Below are positions 48,515-56,706 of a stretch of DNA of 64,000 nucleotides, one piece after another (position 1 is the stretch's first letter; each line of letters opens with the position of its first letter). The DNA is from Thiobacillus sp. (lineage in GTDB: Bacteria > Pseudomonadota > Gammaproteobacteria > Burkholderiales > Thiobacillaceae). A model generated the notes under the pieces. It saw nothing but the letters and a program-made list of their open reading frames with translations, did no database searches and was not told the origin of the DNA. Location of the stretch: contig JANJXT010000027.1 in assembly GCA_024708885.1 (NCBI GenBank), positions 1 through 64,000 of the forward strand. Direction: 5' to 3'. A program made the translations under genes and the position numbers.

Positions 48515-50013
48515 GGTGCGGCCTCGCGGTATTGCATGTCGATGCTGAAGCGCACGGCCTGCGCGGTGGGGGTGCCGGCGATCTGCGTCTTGCCGGCGAG
48601 GCGTGCGGCGGGGCCGGTGTCGACCGGGCTGCTGCGCAGGCGCACCGCATGCAGGGACGGCACACGCCCGAGCACCTGCATGAAATGTTCGATGCGCTGC
48701 ATGGCGGCACGGTAATTGCCGTCGAAGGACGCGAGCGCGGCGTCGATGCGGAGGGCGGCTGTGCGGCCTGCCGGTGCGTCGTCCGCGGTCCAGTTCAGCT
48801 GCTGCAGCGTGATGCCGGGCGAGCCGTCGAAGGCCGCGCCAAGCGCGGCCATCAATGCCAGCGGGGCGGGTGCTGGACTTTCCAGTGTCCGTGCGACGCT
48901 GACGGTGAGGGCGAGCTGCTCGGGTGCGATGTCCTGGCGTGGGAAGGTGCGCGCGACGGCCTGGTAGCGCGCATCGAGCTGCCGCGCCTGGATGTCGAGC
49001 TGGTAGGTGTCGTCCTTGAGGGATTCGGCGCGGAGCCAGAGCGCGGCCGTGGTGATGAGGCCCGCCAGGGCGATGCCGCCGGCAACGGCATGCAGCGCGC
49101 GGCGCCAGCGGTATGCCACGTGTCGCTGCAACAGGGCGCTTGGCGCCAGGTTGAGCGGCAGCGTCTTGCCGGCAATGGCGGCAAGCGGCACGGTCTCGGG
49201 CGTGGCGAGCAGGAAGTCGTCCGGGATGTGCAGGGTGCGCGCGAGTTCGGCGACATCGATCCTGCGTACGCCGAATGCCGGGTCGGCCGTCAGGGCGGCA
49301 AACGCCGCGTCGAGCTGGGCGGTCGGATCGAGCAGCAGCACGTGCAGGCGCGCGTCGCGCGGAAGGATGCGCTGGCCGACGAGATAGAGCTGGGTCTTGG
49401 CGATTTCGTTGGCCGCGTCGCCCGGCAACTGCGTCGGCGCTTCGCCGGGAATCAGGCGCGAAAAGCGCAGCATGCCGTCCTGGTAGTAGGACAGACGCAG
49501 GCTGTCATGCAGGCGGCAGGCCATGAGCACGTGGGGTTCCGGCACGCGCAGGCGCGCGAGCAGGTGCTGGCAGGCGATCGCCATCGGGGTGATGCCGGCG
49601 AGCGGCACGCCTGCGCGCTGCAGCACGCCAAGCCAGGGTGCCAGCCATTCGTGATCGGTCAGCGCGGCGAAGAGATAGCGGTCGTCGCGGCGGCCCGTGG
49701 TTTCGCGCGCCTGCCGCCAGGCCCCGGCAAACTGCGCGTTGCGGAACGCCTGCTTGAGCTTGCGCGCCACCAGTGCGGCGCGGGCCGCGCCCTGTACGTG
49801 CGGCAGGATTTCGCCGCGATAATCCTCGTCGACGCTGTCGACGACGATCACGGCCGGCAGGTGGGCGAGCCGCGCGACGAGTTGCGCGAACGCGGCCATC
49901 CCGGCGGCATTCGCCGCATGCTGGCCAAGCCAGTGCAGACGCCCGGGACGGCAGTCGAGCACGCCGATATGGCGTGGCGTGGCGAGCAGGATGAGGCGGT
50001 GGTCGAGGATCAT
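48511..50013 (-). CDS. mshI: MshI-like PilM/PilN fusion protein
   Basis: A 500-residue protein. The N-terminal 310 residues resemble an actin-like PilM/GspL domain; a membrane helix (GGIALAGLITTAALWL) and a PilN-like periplasmic part follow. In MSHA systems MshI connects the ATPase and platform to the periplasmic alignment proteins. The ATG at 50013 lies 9 bases after repeat R6. Confidence 0.78.
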   Translation of the reverse strand: MILDHRLILLATPRHIGVLDCRPGRLHWLGQHAANAAGMAAFAQLVARLAHLPAVIVVDSVDEDYRGEILPHVQGAARAALVARKLKQAFRNAQFAGAWRQARETTGRRDDRYLFAALTDHEWLAPWLGVLQRAGVPLAGITPMAIACQHLLARLRVPEPHVLMACRLHDSLRLSYYQDGMLRFSRLIPGEAPTQLPGDAANEIAKTQLYLVGQRILPRDARLHVLLLDPTAQLDAAFAALTADPAFGVRRIDVAELARTLHIPDDFLLATPETVPLAAIAGKTLPLNLAPSALLQRHVAYRWRRALHAVAGGIALAGLITTAALWLRAESLKDDTYQLDIQARQLDARYQAVARTFPRQDIAPEQLALTVSVARTLESPAPAPLALMAALGAAFDGSPGITLQQLNWTADDAPAGRTAALRIDAALASFDGNYRAAMQRIEHFMQVLGRVPSLHAVRLRSSPVDTGPAARLAGKTQIAGTPTAQAVRFSIDMQYREAAP

Positions 50014-50021
50014 TTTCGGGA

Positions 50022-50258
50022 AAAACCATTAACCACAGAGACACAGAGGCACAGAGGCACAAAGAAGAAACGAGACCTTGCAGCCTGTCGAGCTAACGGG
50101 CATGGCGTCTTGCCGCCCCAGACCATGAAACGGGCTCTGCCGGTTTCCCGCTTGCGGGAGAGGGGGATACGGAATCGCTTCGCGCGTTTCACGTCAACGT
50201 CCCGGATGACAAGCTGCAAGAGGGCTCCTCTGTGCCTCTGTGTCTCTGTGGTGAGAAG
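50022..50258. repeat. Dispersed palindromic element R6 (long cargo)
   Basis: Arms at 50031-50064 and 50226-50255 enclose about 160 bases that differ from the other copies and carry a second palindrome, TCCCGC-TT-GCGGGA (50146-50159). A further short inverted pair, CTTGCAGC/GCTGCAAG, lies just inside the arms. It fills the mshG-mshI junction. Confidence 0.9.
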
Positions 50259-50269
50259 GTGTAGTTCAT
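50189..50269 (-). other. 26-codon frame from the mshG stop into R6
   Basis: An ATG in an ATGA overlap with the mshG stop opens a frame reading MNYTFSPQRHRGTEEP that enters R6 after five codons and stops within it. The same ATGA coupling joins most other genes of this operon, so this may mark the former start of a gene interrupted or replaced by R6, or simply chance. Confidence 0.3.
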
Positions 50270-51471
50270 AGCGGCAGATTCCCGATCAGGTCGTAGATCG
50301 GCAGCAGCACCGACACCAGAATGCCGCCGAGCACGAGACCGAGCAGGGCGGTGAGCGCCGGTTCCAGCACCTTGAGGCCGCTTTCGATCGAGTCGAGCAC
50401 TTCGCGGTTGTAGAAGGCCGTCACGTTGTCGAGCGCCTCGTCCAGGGCGCCCGTGGTTTCGCCCACGCGCAGCATGCGGATCACCAGCGGCGGAAACAGC
50501 GCCTGCGCCTGGAAACTCTCGGACAGGCCGCGTCCGTCGGCGATCTGTTGGGTGGCGTGATGAATGGCGCTCGCCACGGTACGGTTGTCCGCCACCGCTT
50601 CGCCGGCGCGCAGGGCATCGAGCACGGTCACGCCCGAGCGGTACATCATCGACAGTGTGCTGGCAAAGCGCGACAGCACGATCTTCTGCACGATGGGACC
50701 CACGACCGGCAGGCGCAACTGGGTGCGGTCCCACCAGACACGCCCCGCCTCGGTCCGGCGCGCCCAAAGCGGCAAGCCGACACCGAGCGCGACGCCCAGC
50801 AGCAGAAAAAACGGCCAGTACGAGCGCAACGCACCCGATACCGCCATCAGGATCAGCGTCGGCAGCGGCAGTTGCACGCCCATGGTTTTTACCAGTCCGA
50901 GCACCTGCGGCACCAGATAGACCAGCAGGAAGATGATCGCCACGCCCACCACCGCCAGCACCAGCGCCGGGTAGATCATCAGCCGCTTGGCTTTCGCGGC
51001 GACTTCCTCCTGCCACTTGAGCGTTTCCGCGAGCCTGTCGAATACCGCATCGAGCAGGTCGGTCTGTTCGCCTGCCTTGACGCTGTGCACGAACACCGCG
51101 CCGAACACCGCCGGGTGCGCCGCCAGCGCCTGCGACAGCACCTTGCCGCCTTCCAGGTCTTCCAGCAACGAGGTGAGCACGTCGCGAAAGCCGGGTTTGT
51201 CCATACTGTCGCGCAGGTCGCGCAGGCCGTCCAGCAGCGGAATGCCGGCGCGCGTGATGTAGCCCATGTGGATGCAGAACGTGATGAGGTCGCGCCGCGT
51301 CACGCGTTCGCGGCCGCGCGGAGCGTACTGGCGCGACAGCTCCGCGAGCGTGACGAGGTCGAGCCCCATGCGCTTCAGCCGCAGTTCGAGATCGACGTCG
51401 TTGACCGCCGACAGCGTGCCTTTGACGCTGCGGCCGGTTTGATCGATGGCGCGGTAGTCGAAGAAAGGCAT
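50266..51471 (-). CDS. mshG: MshG/PilC-type pilus inner-membrane platform protein
   Basis: A 401-residue type II secretion F-family protein with three membrane segments and two copies of the GspF domain (around residues 68-190 and 270-395). Motifs FCIHMGYITRAGIPLLDGL and LSRFASTLSMMYRSGVTVL are typical. It is the membrane platform contacted by the MshE ATPase. The ATG at 51471 is preferred, with conserved PFFDYRAIDQTGR following at once. No normal ribosome site precedes it; R7 abuts the start. Confidence 0.92.
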   Translation of the reverse strand: MPFFDYRAIDQTGRSVKGTLSAVNDVDLELRLKRMGLDLVTLAELSRQYAPRGRERVTRRDLITFCIHMGYITRAGIPLLDGLRDLRDSMDKPGFRDVLTSLLEDLEGGKVLSQALAAHPAVFGAVFVHSVKAGEQTDLLDAVFDRLAETLKWQEEVAAKAKRLMIYPALVLAVVGVAIIFLLVYLVPQVLGLVKTMGVQLPLPTLILMAVSGALRSYWPFFLLLGVALGVGLPLWARRTEAGRVWWDRTQLRLPVVGPIVQKIVLSRFASTLSMMYRSGVTVLDALRAGEAVADNRTVASAIHHATQQIADGRGLSESFQAQALFPPLVIRMLRVGETTGALDEALDNVTAFYNREVLDSIESGLKVLEPALTALLGLVLGGILVSVLLPIYDLIGNLPL

Positions 51472-51473
51472 GA

Positions 51474-51816
51474 AACCGCTAACCACAGAGGCACAGAGAC
51501 ACAGAGAAAATCATAGTTTGATTCTCCGGATGCCGTTCTTGAGTGCGGACACGTTGAAATTGAGCAATAGGCCGGTGTGTAATCCAGTCAGTTTCAGATA
51601 GGTCAGCAATTGCGCTTCGTGCACGGGCAAGAGCTGCTCTGCTGCTTTGAGTTCGAGTATCAATTGTGATTCCACCAGGATGTCCATGCGATAACCGCAA
51701 TCGAGCTGAATGCCTTTGTAATGCACGGTGCACTTCGATTGCTGCGCCAATCACGGCATTGGATAAGGGATCTCTCTGTGTCTCTGTGTCTCTGTGTCTC
51801 TGTGGTGAATGGTTTT
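51474..51816. repeat. Dispersed palindromic element R7 carrying a GxxExxY gene remnant
   Basis: Arms at 51481-51510 and 51771-51810 enclose 260 bases that are nearly all coding remnant of a GxxExxY-family gene. The remnant's stop codon directly touches one arm. The right arm has four octamer units, more than other copies. It fills the mshE-mshG junction. Confidence 0.92.
51511..51772 (-). pseudogene. GxxExxY-family (PD-(D/E)XK nuclease-fold) gene, internally deleted
   Basis: The first frame gives [16 protein letters not shown], the family N-terminus. The sequence then jumps into another frame that reads [18 protein letters not shown] and continues [20 protein letters not shown] to a normal end at GIRRIKL. 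About 40-50 residues that normally lie between (GPGLLE and following) are missing. The break sits at a short GTGCA direct repeat, so a slippage deletion is likely. The retained Asp and Glu-Leu-Lys are the predicted nuclease residues of the family. It is not functional as read. Confidence 0.85.
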
Positions 51817-51829
51817 GTGGTTCATGGTT

Positions 51830-53527
51830 TCACACTCGTCCCGTCAAATCCACCACCCGCGCCACCTCCGCCAGCGAGGTCGAGCCGTCCAACACGCGCT
51901 GCACGCCGTCTTCCGCGAGCGGGCGATAGCCGTGTGCGAGCGCGGCGCGGCGAATGTCGGGCAGCGGCGCGTGGTTGGCGACGAGTTCGTCGAGTTCGGG
52001 GCCCATGCGCAGGAGTTCGATCAGCGCGAGCCGTCCCCTGTAACCCTTGTGAGCGCACGCCGGGCAGCCGGCGGGGCGGTAGACGGTGGGCGGCTGAGCG
52101 GGGTCGGTGCCGAGAATGTGCGCCTCGTTCTCGTCGGGCGTGTAGGCTTCGCGGCAGTGCGGACACAGTTTGCGCACCAGGCGCTGGGCGACGACGCCGA
52201 TGATGTTGCCCGAAAGAATGCCGGGCTGGATGCCGATGTCGGTCAGGCGCGGGAACACCCCCAGCGCGGAATTGGTGTGCAGGGTGGTGAACACCTGATG
52301 GCCGGTCATGGCGGCGCGGAAGGCCATTTCTGCGGTGTCCTTGTCGCGGATTTCGCCGACCAGGATGATGTCGGGGTCCTGCCGCATGATCGAGCGGATG
52401 CCGTTGGCGAAGTCGAGCTTCAAGGTCTCGTTGACCGAACTCTGGCGCATCAGCGTGACCGGGTATTCGACCGGGTCCTCCAGCGTCATGATGTTGACCG
52501 TCTCGTTGTTCAGATGCGAGAGCATCGAATACAGCGTGGTGGTTTTGCCCGATCCCGTCGGGCCGGTGACGACGAGGATGCCTTCGGGACGCGCCATCAT
52601 CAGTTGCAGTTCGCGCAGCGCGTCGGCGGTGAAGCCCATCTGCTCCAGCGGCATGATGGATTTTTCGCGGTCGAGGATGCGCAGCACCAGGTTTTCGCCA
52701 TGGATGCCGGGCTGGCTGGAGACGCGAAAGTCGATCGGGCGGCCGTTCAGCATGAGCGACATGCGGCCGTCCTGCGCCGCGCGCGTTTCCGCGATGTTCA
52801 TGCCCGACAGCACCTTCAGTCGCACCAGAATGCCCGGCCAGTAGGTCTTGTGCAGGCTGCGGATCTGCTCCAGCACGCCGTCGATGCGGTAGCGGATGCG
52901 CAGGAAGGCGTGCTCGGGCTCGAAATGGATGTCGGACGCCTCGCGCTTCACGGCGTCGGTCAAGAGCGCGCCCACCAGCCGCACCACGGGCTGCGTGTAT
53001 TCCTCGGTGTCGGGGCTCAGGCTCGCGTAGTCGACTTCGCCGGTTTCGATCTCGCGCAGGATGCCGTCGAGCGACAGGTCGAAGCCGTAGAACTTGTCGA
53101 TGCACTCCAGGAGCTGCGCCTCGCCGGCGAGCAGGGTGTCGATTTCCAGCTGGCCGCCGAGCGCGGCTTTCAGCTGGTCGAGCGCGACGACGTTGAACAT
53201 GTCGGTGGTCGCCAGCGTCAGCACGTTGCGCGCGGCGTCGTGCGCGATCGGCAACAGATGGTGGCGCCGTGCGAAGTCCTCGGGCACGCGCTGCAAGGCG
53301 TCGGGGTCGGCCACCACCTGAGCGAGGTCGATACCCTGGCTGCCGAGCGCGTTGGCGAGCTGGTCGCGCAGCACCGCCTCGGTCATGAAGCCCAGCGCGA
53401 CGAGCTGGCGGCCGATGGGAAGCCCCGTGGCTTTCTGTTCCTTGAGACCGATGCGCAACTGGTCGACGGTGATGAGACCCTGCGCGACCAGGGTCTCGCC
53501 CATGCGCAGTTTCTTGCGGCGCTCCAT
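51830..53527 (-). CDS. mshE: MSHA pilus extension ATPase MshE
   Basis: A 565-residue GspE/PilB-type hexameric ATPase. The N-terminal MshEN region (LRMGETLVAQGLITVDQL, then GRQLVALGFMTEAVL) matches the c-di-GMP-binding motif known from Vibrio cholerae MshE. Walker A is GPTGSGKTTTLYSML, the Asp box and Walker B include DPDIILVGEIRD, and a tetra-Cys zinc site is formed by CPHC and CPAC. Pilus extension is therefore probably regulated by c-di-GMP. The ATG at 53527 is eight bases after AAGGG of repeat R8. Confidence 0.94.
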   Translation of the reverse strand: MERRKKLRMGETLVAQGLITVDQLRIGLKEQKATGLPIGRQLVALGFMTEAVLRDQLANALGSQGIDLAQVVADPDALQRVPEDFARRHHLLPIAHDAARNVLTLATTDMFNVVALDQLKAALGGQLEIDTLLAGEAQLLECIDKFYGFDLSLDGILREIETGEVDYASLSPDTEEYTQPVVRLVGALLTDAVKREASDIHFEPEHAFLRIRYRIDGVLEQIRSLHKTYWPGILVRLKVLSGMNIAETRAAQDGRMSLMLNGRPIDFRVSSQPGIHGENLVLRILDREKSIMPLEQMGFTADALRELQLMMARPEGILVVTGPTGSGKTTTLYSMLSHLNNETVNIMTLEDPVEYPVTLMRQSSVNETLKLDFANGIRSIMRQDPDIILVGEIRDKDTAEMAFRAAMTGHQVFTTLHTNSALGVFPRLTDIGIQPGILSGNIIGVVAQRLVRKLCPHCREAYTPDENEAHILGTDPAQPPTVYRPAGCPACAHKGYRGRLALIELLRMGPELDELVANHAPLPDIRRAALAHGYRPLAEDGVQRVLDGSTSLAEVARVVDLTGRV

Positions 53528-53530
53528 GTT

Positions 53531-53624
53531 AAAAACCCTTGACCACAGAGGCACGGAGGCACGGAGAAAACCCTGACCCGGGTGGTGTCCTCTGTGCCTC
53601 TGTGTCTCTGTGGTGAGCGGTTTT
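53531..53624. repeat. Dispersed palindromic element R8 (shortest form)
   Basis: Arms at 53541-53570 and 53587-53614 are separated by only about 16 bases, so the unit is nearly pure palindrome. Its outer end reads TGAAAACC, where TGA is the mshN stop; the other end is three bases from the mshE ATG. Confidence 0.92.
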
Positions 53625-54733
53625 CATCGCAGTGTTTCAAGTTGCCGCACGCGTGTTTCGGCCTGGGTACGGTCGAAACGGTGTGCGCCGCCGGCGCCAA
53701 GGGCCTTTTCGTAATAGGTCAGCGCCGCGGCGTGCTCGCGCAACTGGTCGAGACTGACCGCGAGGTTGTAGGCATAGTCGGCATTGTCCGGCGCGCCGCG
53801 CCAGGCATCGAAATAGGCCGCCTGTGCCTCGCGCCAGCGGCCCTGTTCGGCGTACAGGTTGGCGAGCGTCTGGTGGAGCTGTGGACTGGGCTCGCGCTCG
53901 ATGAGCATCTTCAGCCGACTCTCGGTCGCGGCAGCGTCGGTGTTGCCGACGAGGTCGAACAGCGCGGCCTGCGCGGCGGCGTTGCGCGGATCGAGTGCGA
54001 GCACCTCGCGATACAGGCCTTGCGCCTCGGCGTCGCGGTTCTGCAGCGCGGCGATCGCCGCCAGCCCCAGCAGGGCATCTGTGCCAGGCTGACGTGCTTG
54101 CGCCTCGGTATACAGGCGCTGCGCTTCGGCCAGCGCGCCGCGCTGGTAGGCGGCCCAGGCCTGCGCGAGCAGGGTGGTGTGCGCGTCGGGCTGGAACTGG
54201 GGCAGCGGGCGTGCCGTGGGGGCCGGATGATCCCGCGCTGCCGGGGGCACGCGCGGCGGTGGCGGCGGCGTGGCCACGGCGGCGAACGCTGAACGTACTG
54301 GTGTGCGCACAGGCGGTGTCGCGGCAGGCCGTGGCGGCGCGGGCGCTGCGGATTCGAGCGGGGCGGCTGGGGGAGATGCTGCGACGCTTGCTGCCGGCAC
54401 GGGAAGTTCGGCCGGCGCGGCGGCTGTCGGCGTCGGCAGGGCGGCGGGCGGTTGCAGGGAAAAATACAGCCAGGCGCCATAGCCCAGCGCGATCAGCGCG
54501 GCGAGCAGCAGGGTCGCCGGCACCAGCGACAGACGCGGCCAGCGCAGCCCCTGCCGGTGCGCATCCCCCGCCGCGGTGTTGCCGAACAGCAGGCTTGGCG
54601 GCTCGACCCATCCGCGCCCGCGTACGCCGTCGTCGGCCAGCGGCTGGAGCTCCAGGTCGTCGTCGCGCGTCGCGCGACGCGTGTCGGCCGGGGCCGACTC
54701 GGCCTGCTTCAGGGCCTTGAGCAGCAGGCTCAC
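53624..54733 (-). CDS. mshN: MshN-like membrane-anchored TPR protein
   Basis: A 369-residue protein starting at GTG 54733 (MSLLLKALKQAE). One membrane helix (about residues 65-88) is followed by a Pro/Ala-rich linker and at least four TPR units in the periplasm (AWAAYQRGALAEAQRLY, LLGLAAIAALQNRDAEAQGLY, LANLYAEQGRWREAQAAYF, YNLAVSLDQLREHAAAL). It resembles MshN and PilF-like assembly proteins. It is coupled through a 20-codon frame to mshL. Confidence 0.82.
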   Translation of the reverse strand: MSLLLKALKQAESAPADTRRATRDDDLELQPLADDGVRGRGWVEPPSLLFGNTAAGDAHRQGLRWPRLSLVPATLLLAALIALGYGAWLYFSLQPPAALPTPTAAAPAELPVPAASVAASPPAAPLESAAPAPPRPAATPPVRTPVRSAFAAVATPPPPPRVPPAARDHPAPTARPLPQFQPDAHTTLLAQAWAAYQRGALAEAQRLYTEAQARQPGTDALLGLAAIAALQNRDAEAQGLYREVLALDPRNAAAQAALFDLVGNTDAAATESRLKMLIEREPSPQLHQTLANLYAEQGRWREAQAAYFDAWRGAPDNADYAYNLAVSLDQLREHAAALTYYEKALGAGGAHRFDRTQAETRVRQLETLR

Positions 54734-54792
54734 CGCAGGCTCCGCGAATGGGCCGCGATCACGGCGCGCTCCGCGCGTTGGGCCAAATTCAT
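54730..54792 (-). other. 20-codon coupling frame between mshL and mshN
   Basis: An ATG overlapping the mshL stop (ATGA) opens MNLAQRAERAVIAAHSRSLR, and its TGA overlaps the mshN GTG (GTGA). Both junctions are in phase for ribosome re-initiation. The DNA around both ends carries a duplicated GGCGCGCTCCGCGCG, which may have created it. It could carry ribosomes from mshL to mshN or encode a small peptide. Confidence 0.4.
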
Positions 54793-56540
54793 GGCGCGCT
54801 CCGCGCGCTCGGCAGCAGGCGCTGGAACTGGCGCAGCTCCTCGCTTTCCAGCGTCGGATTGGCGACGACGATGGGGCGCAGGAACACGACCAGCTCGGTC
54901 TGGCTGTTGATGCGTTCATGCTGGCCGAATACCGCGCCGACGCCTTCGGGACGCGACAGGCCGGGCAGGCCGTCGCGCGCGTTGTTGCTGTCGTCCTGGA
55001 TCAGACCTCCGAGCACCACGGTCTGGCCGCTTTGCACCTGCAACAGCGACTCCATTTCGCGTACCTGGATCACCGGCACCTGGTTTGGAATGGCGGCCGG
55101 AATGGCGGGGTTGGGGTCGCGCACGAAGCCGACGTTGCGCGAAATTGTCGGCCTCACCGTCAGCGACACCAGGCCGGCCTCGTTGATCTGCGGTGTCATG
55201 GTCATGACGATGCCGACCGGCACGGTTTGCGGCGTGGTGGTGAAGGTGGTCGTGGTGCCCACGTTGGCGGTCGAGGTGGTGTCGGCCTTGACCGTGAAAT
55301 ACACCAGGTTGTCGACCACTTTCAGCAAGGCCGTCTGGTTGTTCAAGGCCATCAGCTTCGGGCTGGACAGCACCTTGGTGTTGCCGAAGGACTCCAGCAG
55401 GTCGATGGCGGCGGTGATGCCGTTGCTCCCTGTGTAGGTTGCGGTCATGAAAGGTTGCAGTGCGTCGGCCAGCGCGCTTTCCCCACCGCGGCTCGCGGTG
55501 TTGATCGACCAGCCGACGGCACCCTGCAGCGTGCGCGTCCAGTCGATGCCGGCGCGATACTGATTTTTGAGCGTGACTTCGACGATGGTCGCCTCGATCA
55601 ATACCTGACGCTGCGCCGATTGCATCACGCGGTCGAGGTAGTGCTGCACCAGCTCCTGCTGGCGCGCGGTGCCGAGCACGGTGACGGTGCCGGCGACCGG
55701 ATTGACCGCGACGTCGTATTTGGCGTCCACCGCGGGCTGGCTGGCAAAGGCCGCGGTGAACAGGCTGGCCGCGCCGGTGCCGGCCTTGCTGGCCGCCTCG
55801 GCCTGCGAGACGCGCTCGGCGCGCGCGGCCTTCTCGGCCTCGATCCGGGCGGCGCGCTCTTCGCTGCTCTGCGTCACGGCGCGGGTGCCGGCGAGGATGG
55901 TGCGGATGTTGTCGGCGAGTACGGCCCACAGGTCGTTGTTCGACTGGCTGGCCACCGTGGTGGTCGAGGAGTTGCCGCTGCCACTGCTGCTCGTGGTGCT
56001 GCTGCCTGCCGTGGAAGCCACGGCGCCGCCGGTACTGGCGATCTGCGCCGCCACGCCGACGCTCGAGGTGGTATTGCGCGCGACGTTGACGTAATTGACC
56101 GTATACGTCTTGACGTAGGGCGTATCCGGCATGACCGACACGGTGCGTCCGTTCATTTCATAGCGCAGGTTGGCCTGCCGTGCGATGCGGTCGAGGATCG
56201 CCGGCAGCGGTTCCTGTACGGCGTTCAGCGAAACCTTGCCGGAAATGCCGGGATAGAGGTCGATGTTGTACTGGGTGTCGCGTGCGATGGAAAACAGCAG
56301 GTCCTTCACCGGCACGTCGTTGACCACCACGGTGTAGGTCGGGACCGGGGCGGCCGGCTTCGGCGCCGGCAGTGCCGGGGCGGCGCGCACCGGCGCGGGG
56401 GGCGGCGGCAGCGTATCCGCGGCGGGGCGGATGATGTGGCCGGGCGAGGTGTCGAAGGCCTGCGGCGGCACGCAGCCGGCCAGCAACAGGCTGGCCAGGA
56501 CCAGGGCGGTCGATGCAGAGCGGCTCAACACGATATTCAT
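54789..56540 (-). CDS. mshL: MshL secretin (outer-membrane pilus channel)
   Basis: A 583-residue lipoprotein (lipobox LLAGC) with an STN domain (VVVNDVPVKDLLFSIARDTQ), a Ser-rich insertion with runs of Ser and Thr near residues 188-206, and the secretin core: VEATIVEVTL-like segment, GAVGWSINT, ELVVFLRP and VQSGQTVVLGGLIQ. It forms the outer-membrane ring for the pilus. The ATG at 56540 touches repeat R9 with no spacer. Confidence 0.92.
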   Translation of the reverse strand: MNIVLSRSASTALVLASLLLAGCVPPQAFDTSPGHIIRPAADTLPPPPAPVRAAPALPAPKPAAPVPTYTVVVNDVPVKDLLFSIARDTQYNIDLYPGISGKVSLNAVQEPLPAILDRIARQANLRYEMNGRTVSVMPDTPYVKTYTVNYVNVARNTTSSVGVAAQIASTGGAVASTAGSSTTSSSGSGNSSTTTVASQSNNDLWAVLADNIRTILAGTRAVTQSSEERAARIEAEKAARAERVSQAEAASKAGTGAASLFTAAFASQPAVDAKYDVAVNPVAGTVTVLGTARQQELVQHYLDRVMQSAQRQVLIEATIVEVTLKNQYRAGIDWTRTLQGAVGWSINTASRGGESALADALQPFMTATYTGSNGITAAIDLLESFGNTKVLSSPKLMALNNQTALLKVVDNLVYFTVKADTTSTANVGTTTTFTTTPQTVPVGIVMTMTPQINEAGLVSLTVRPTISRNVGFVRDPNPAIPAAIPNQVPVIQVREMESLLQVQSGQTVVLGGLIQDDSNNARDGLPGLSRPEGVGAVFGQHERINSQTELVVFLRPIVVANPTLESEELRQFQRLLPSARSAP

Positions 56541-56705
56541 CCAGGAAAAACCCGTTGACCCACAGAGACACAGAGAACGGCGAGCAAGAACATGCGCTTG
56601 CATTCCTTCCGCAGTTCACCCGACGGCTGAGTGGGGACCAGCGCGGAGAATCCCTGTTTTCCGGGGTTCTCTGCGCCTCTGTGTCTCTGTGGTGCGGAAT
56701 GCAAG
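56541..56705 (-). repeat. Dispersed palindromic element R9 (long form, inverted)
   Basis: Matches R4, and R2/R3 in inverse, including GCATTCC and an internal hairpin TTCACCC-GAC-GGCTGAG. Arms lie near 56559-56576 and 56666-56693. It occupies the entire gap between the mshM stop (56707) and the mshL ATG (56540). Confidence 0.92.
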
Positions 56706-56706
56706 G

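Noticed and set aside
51771-51810. Tandem octamers in the R7 arm resembling a small CRISPR or satellite array
   Set aside because: The units are contiguous without spacers, vary by single bases, and occur as inverted arms around cargo, so they fit the palindromic element family rather than CRISPR.
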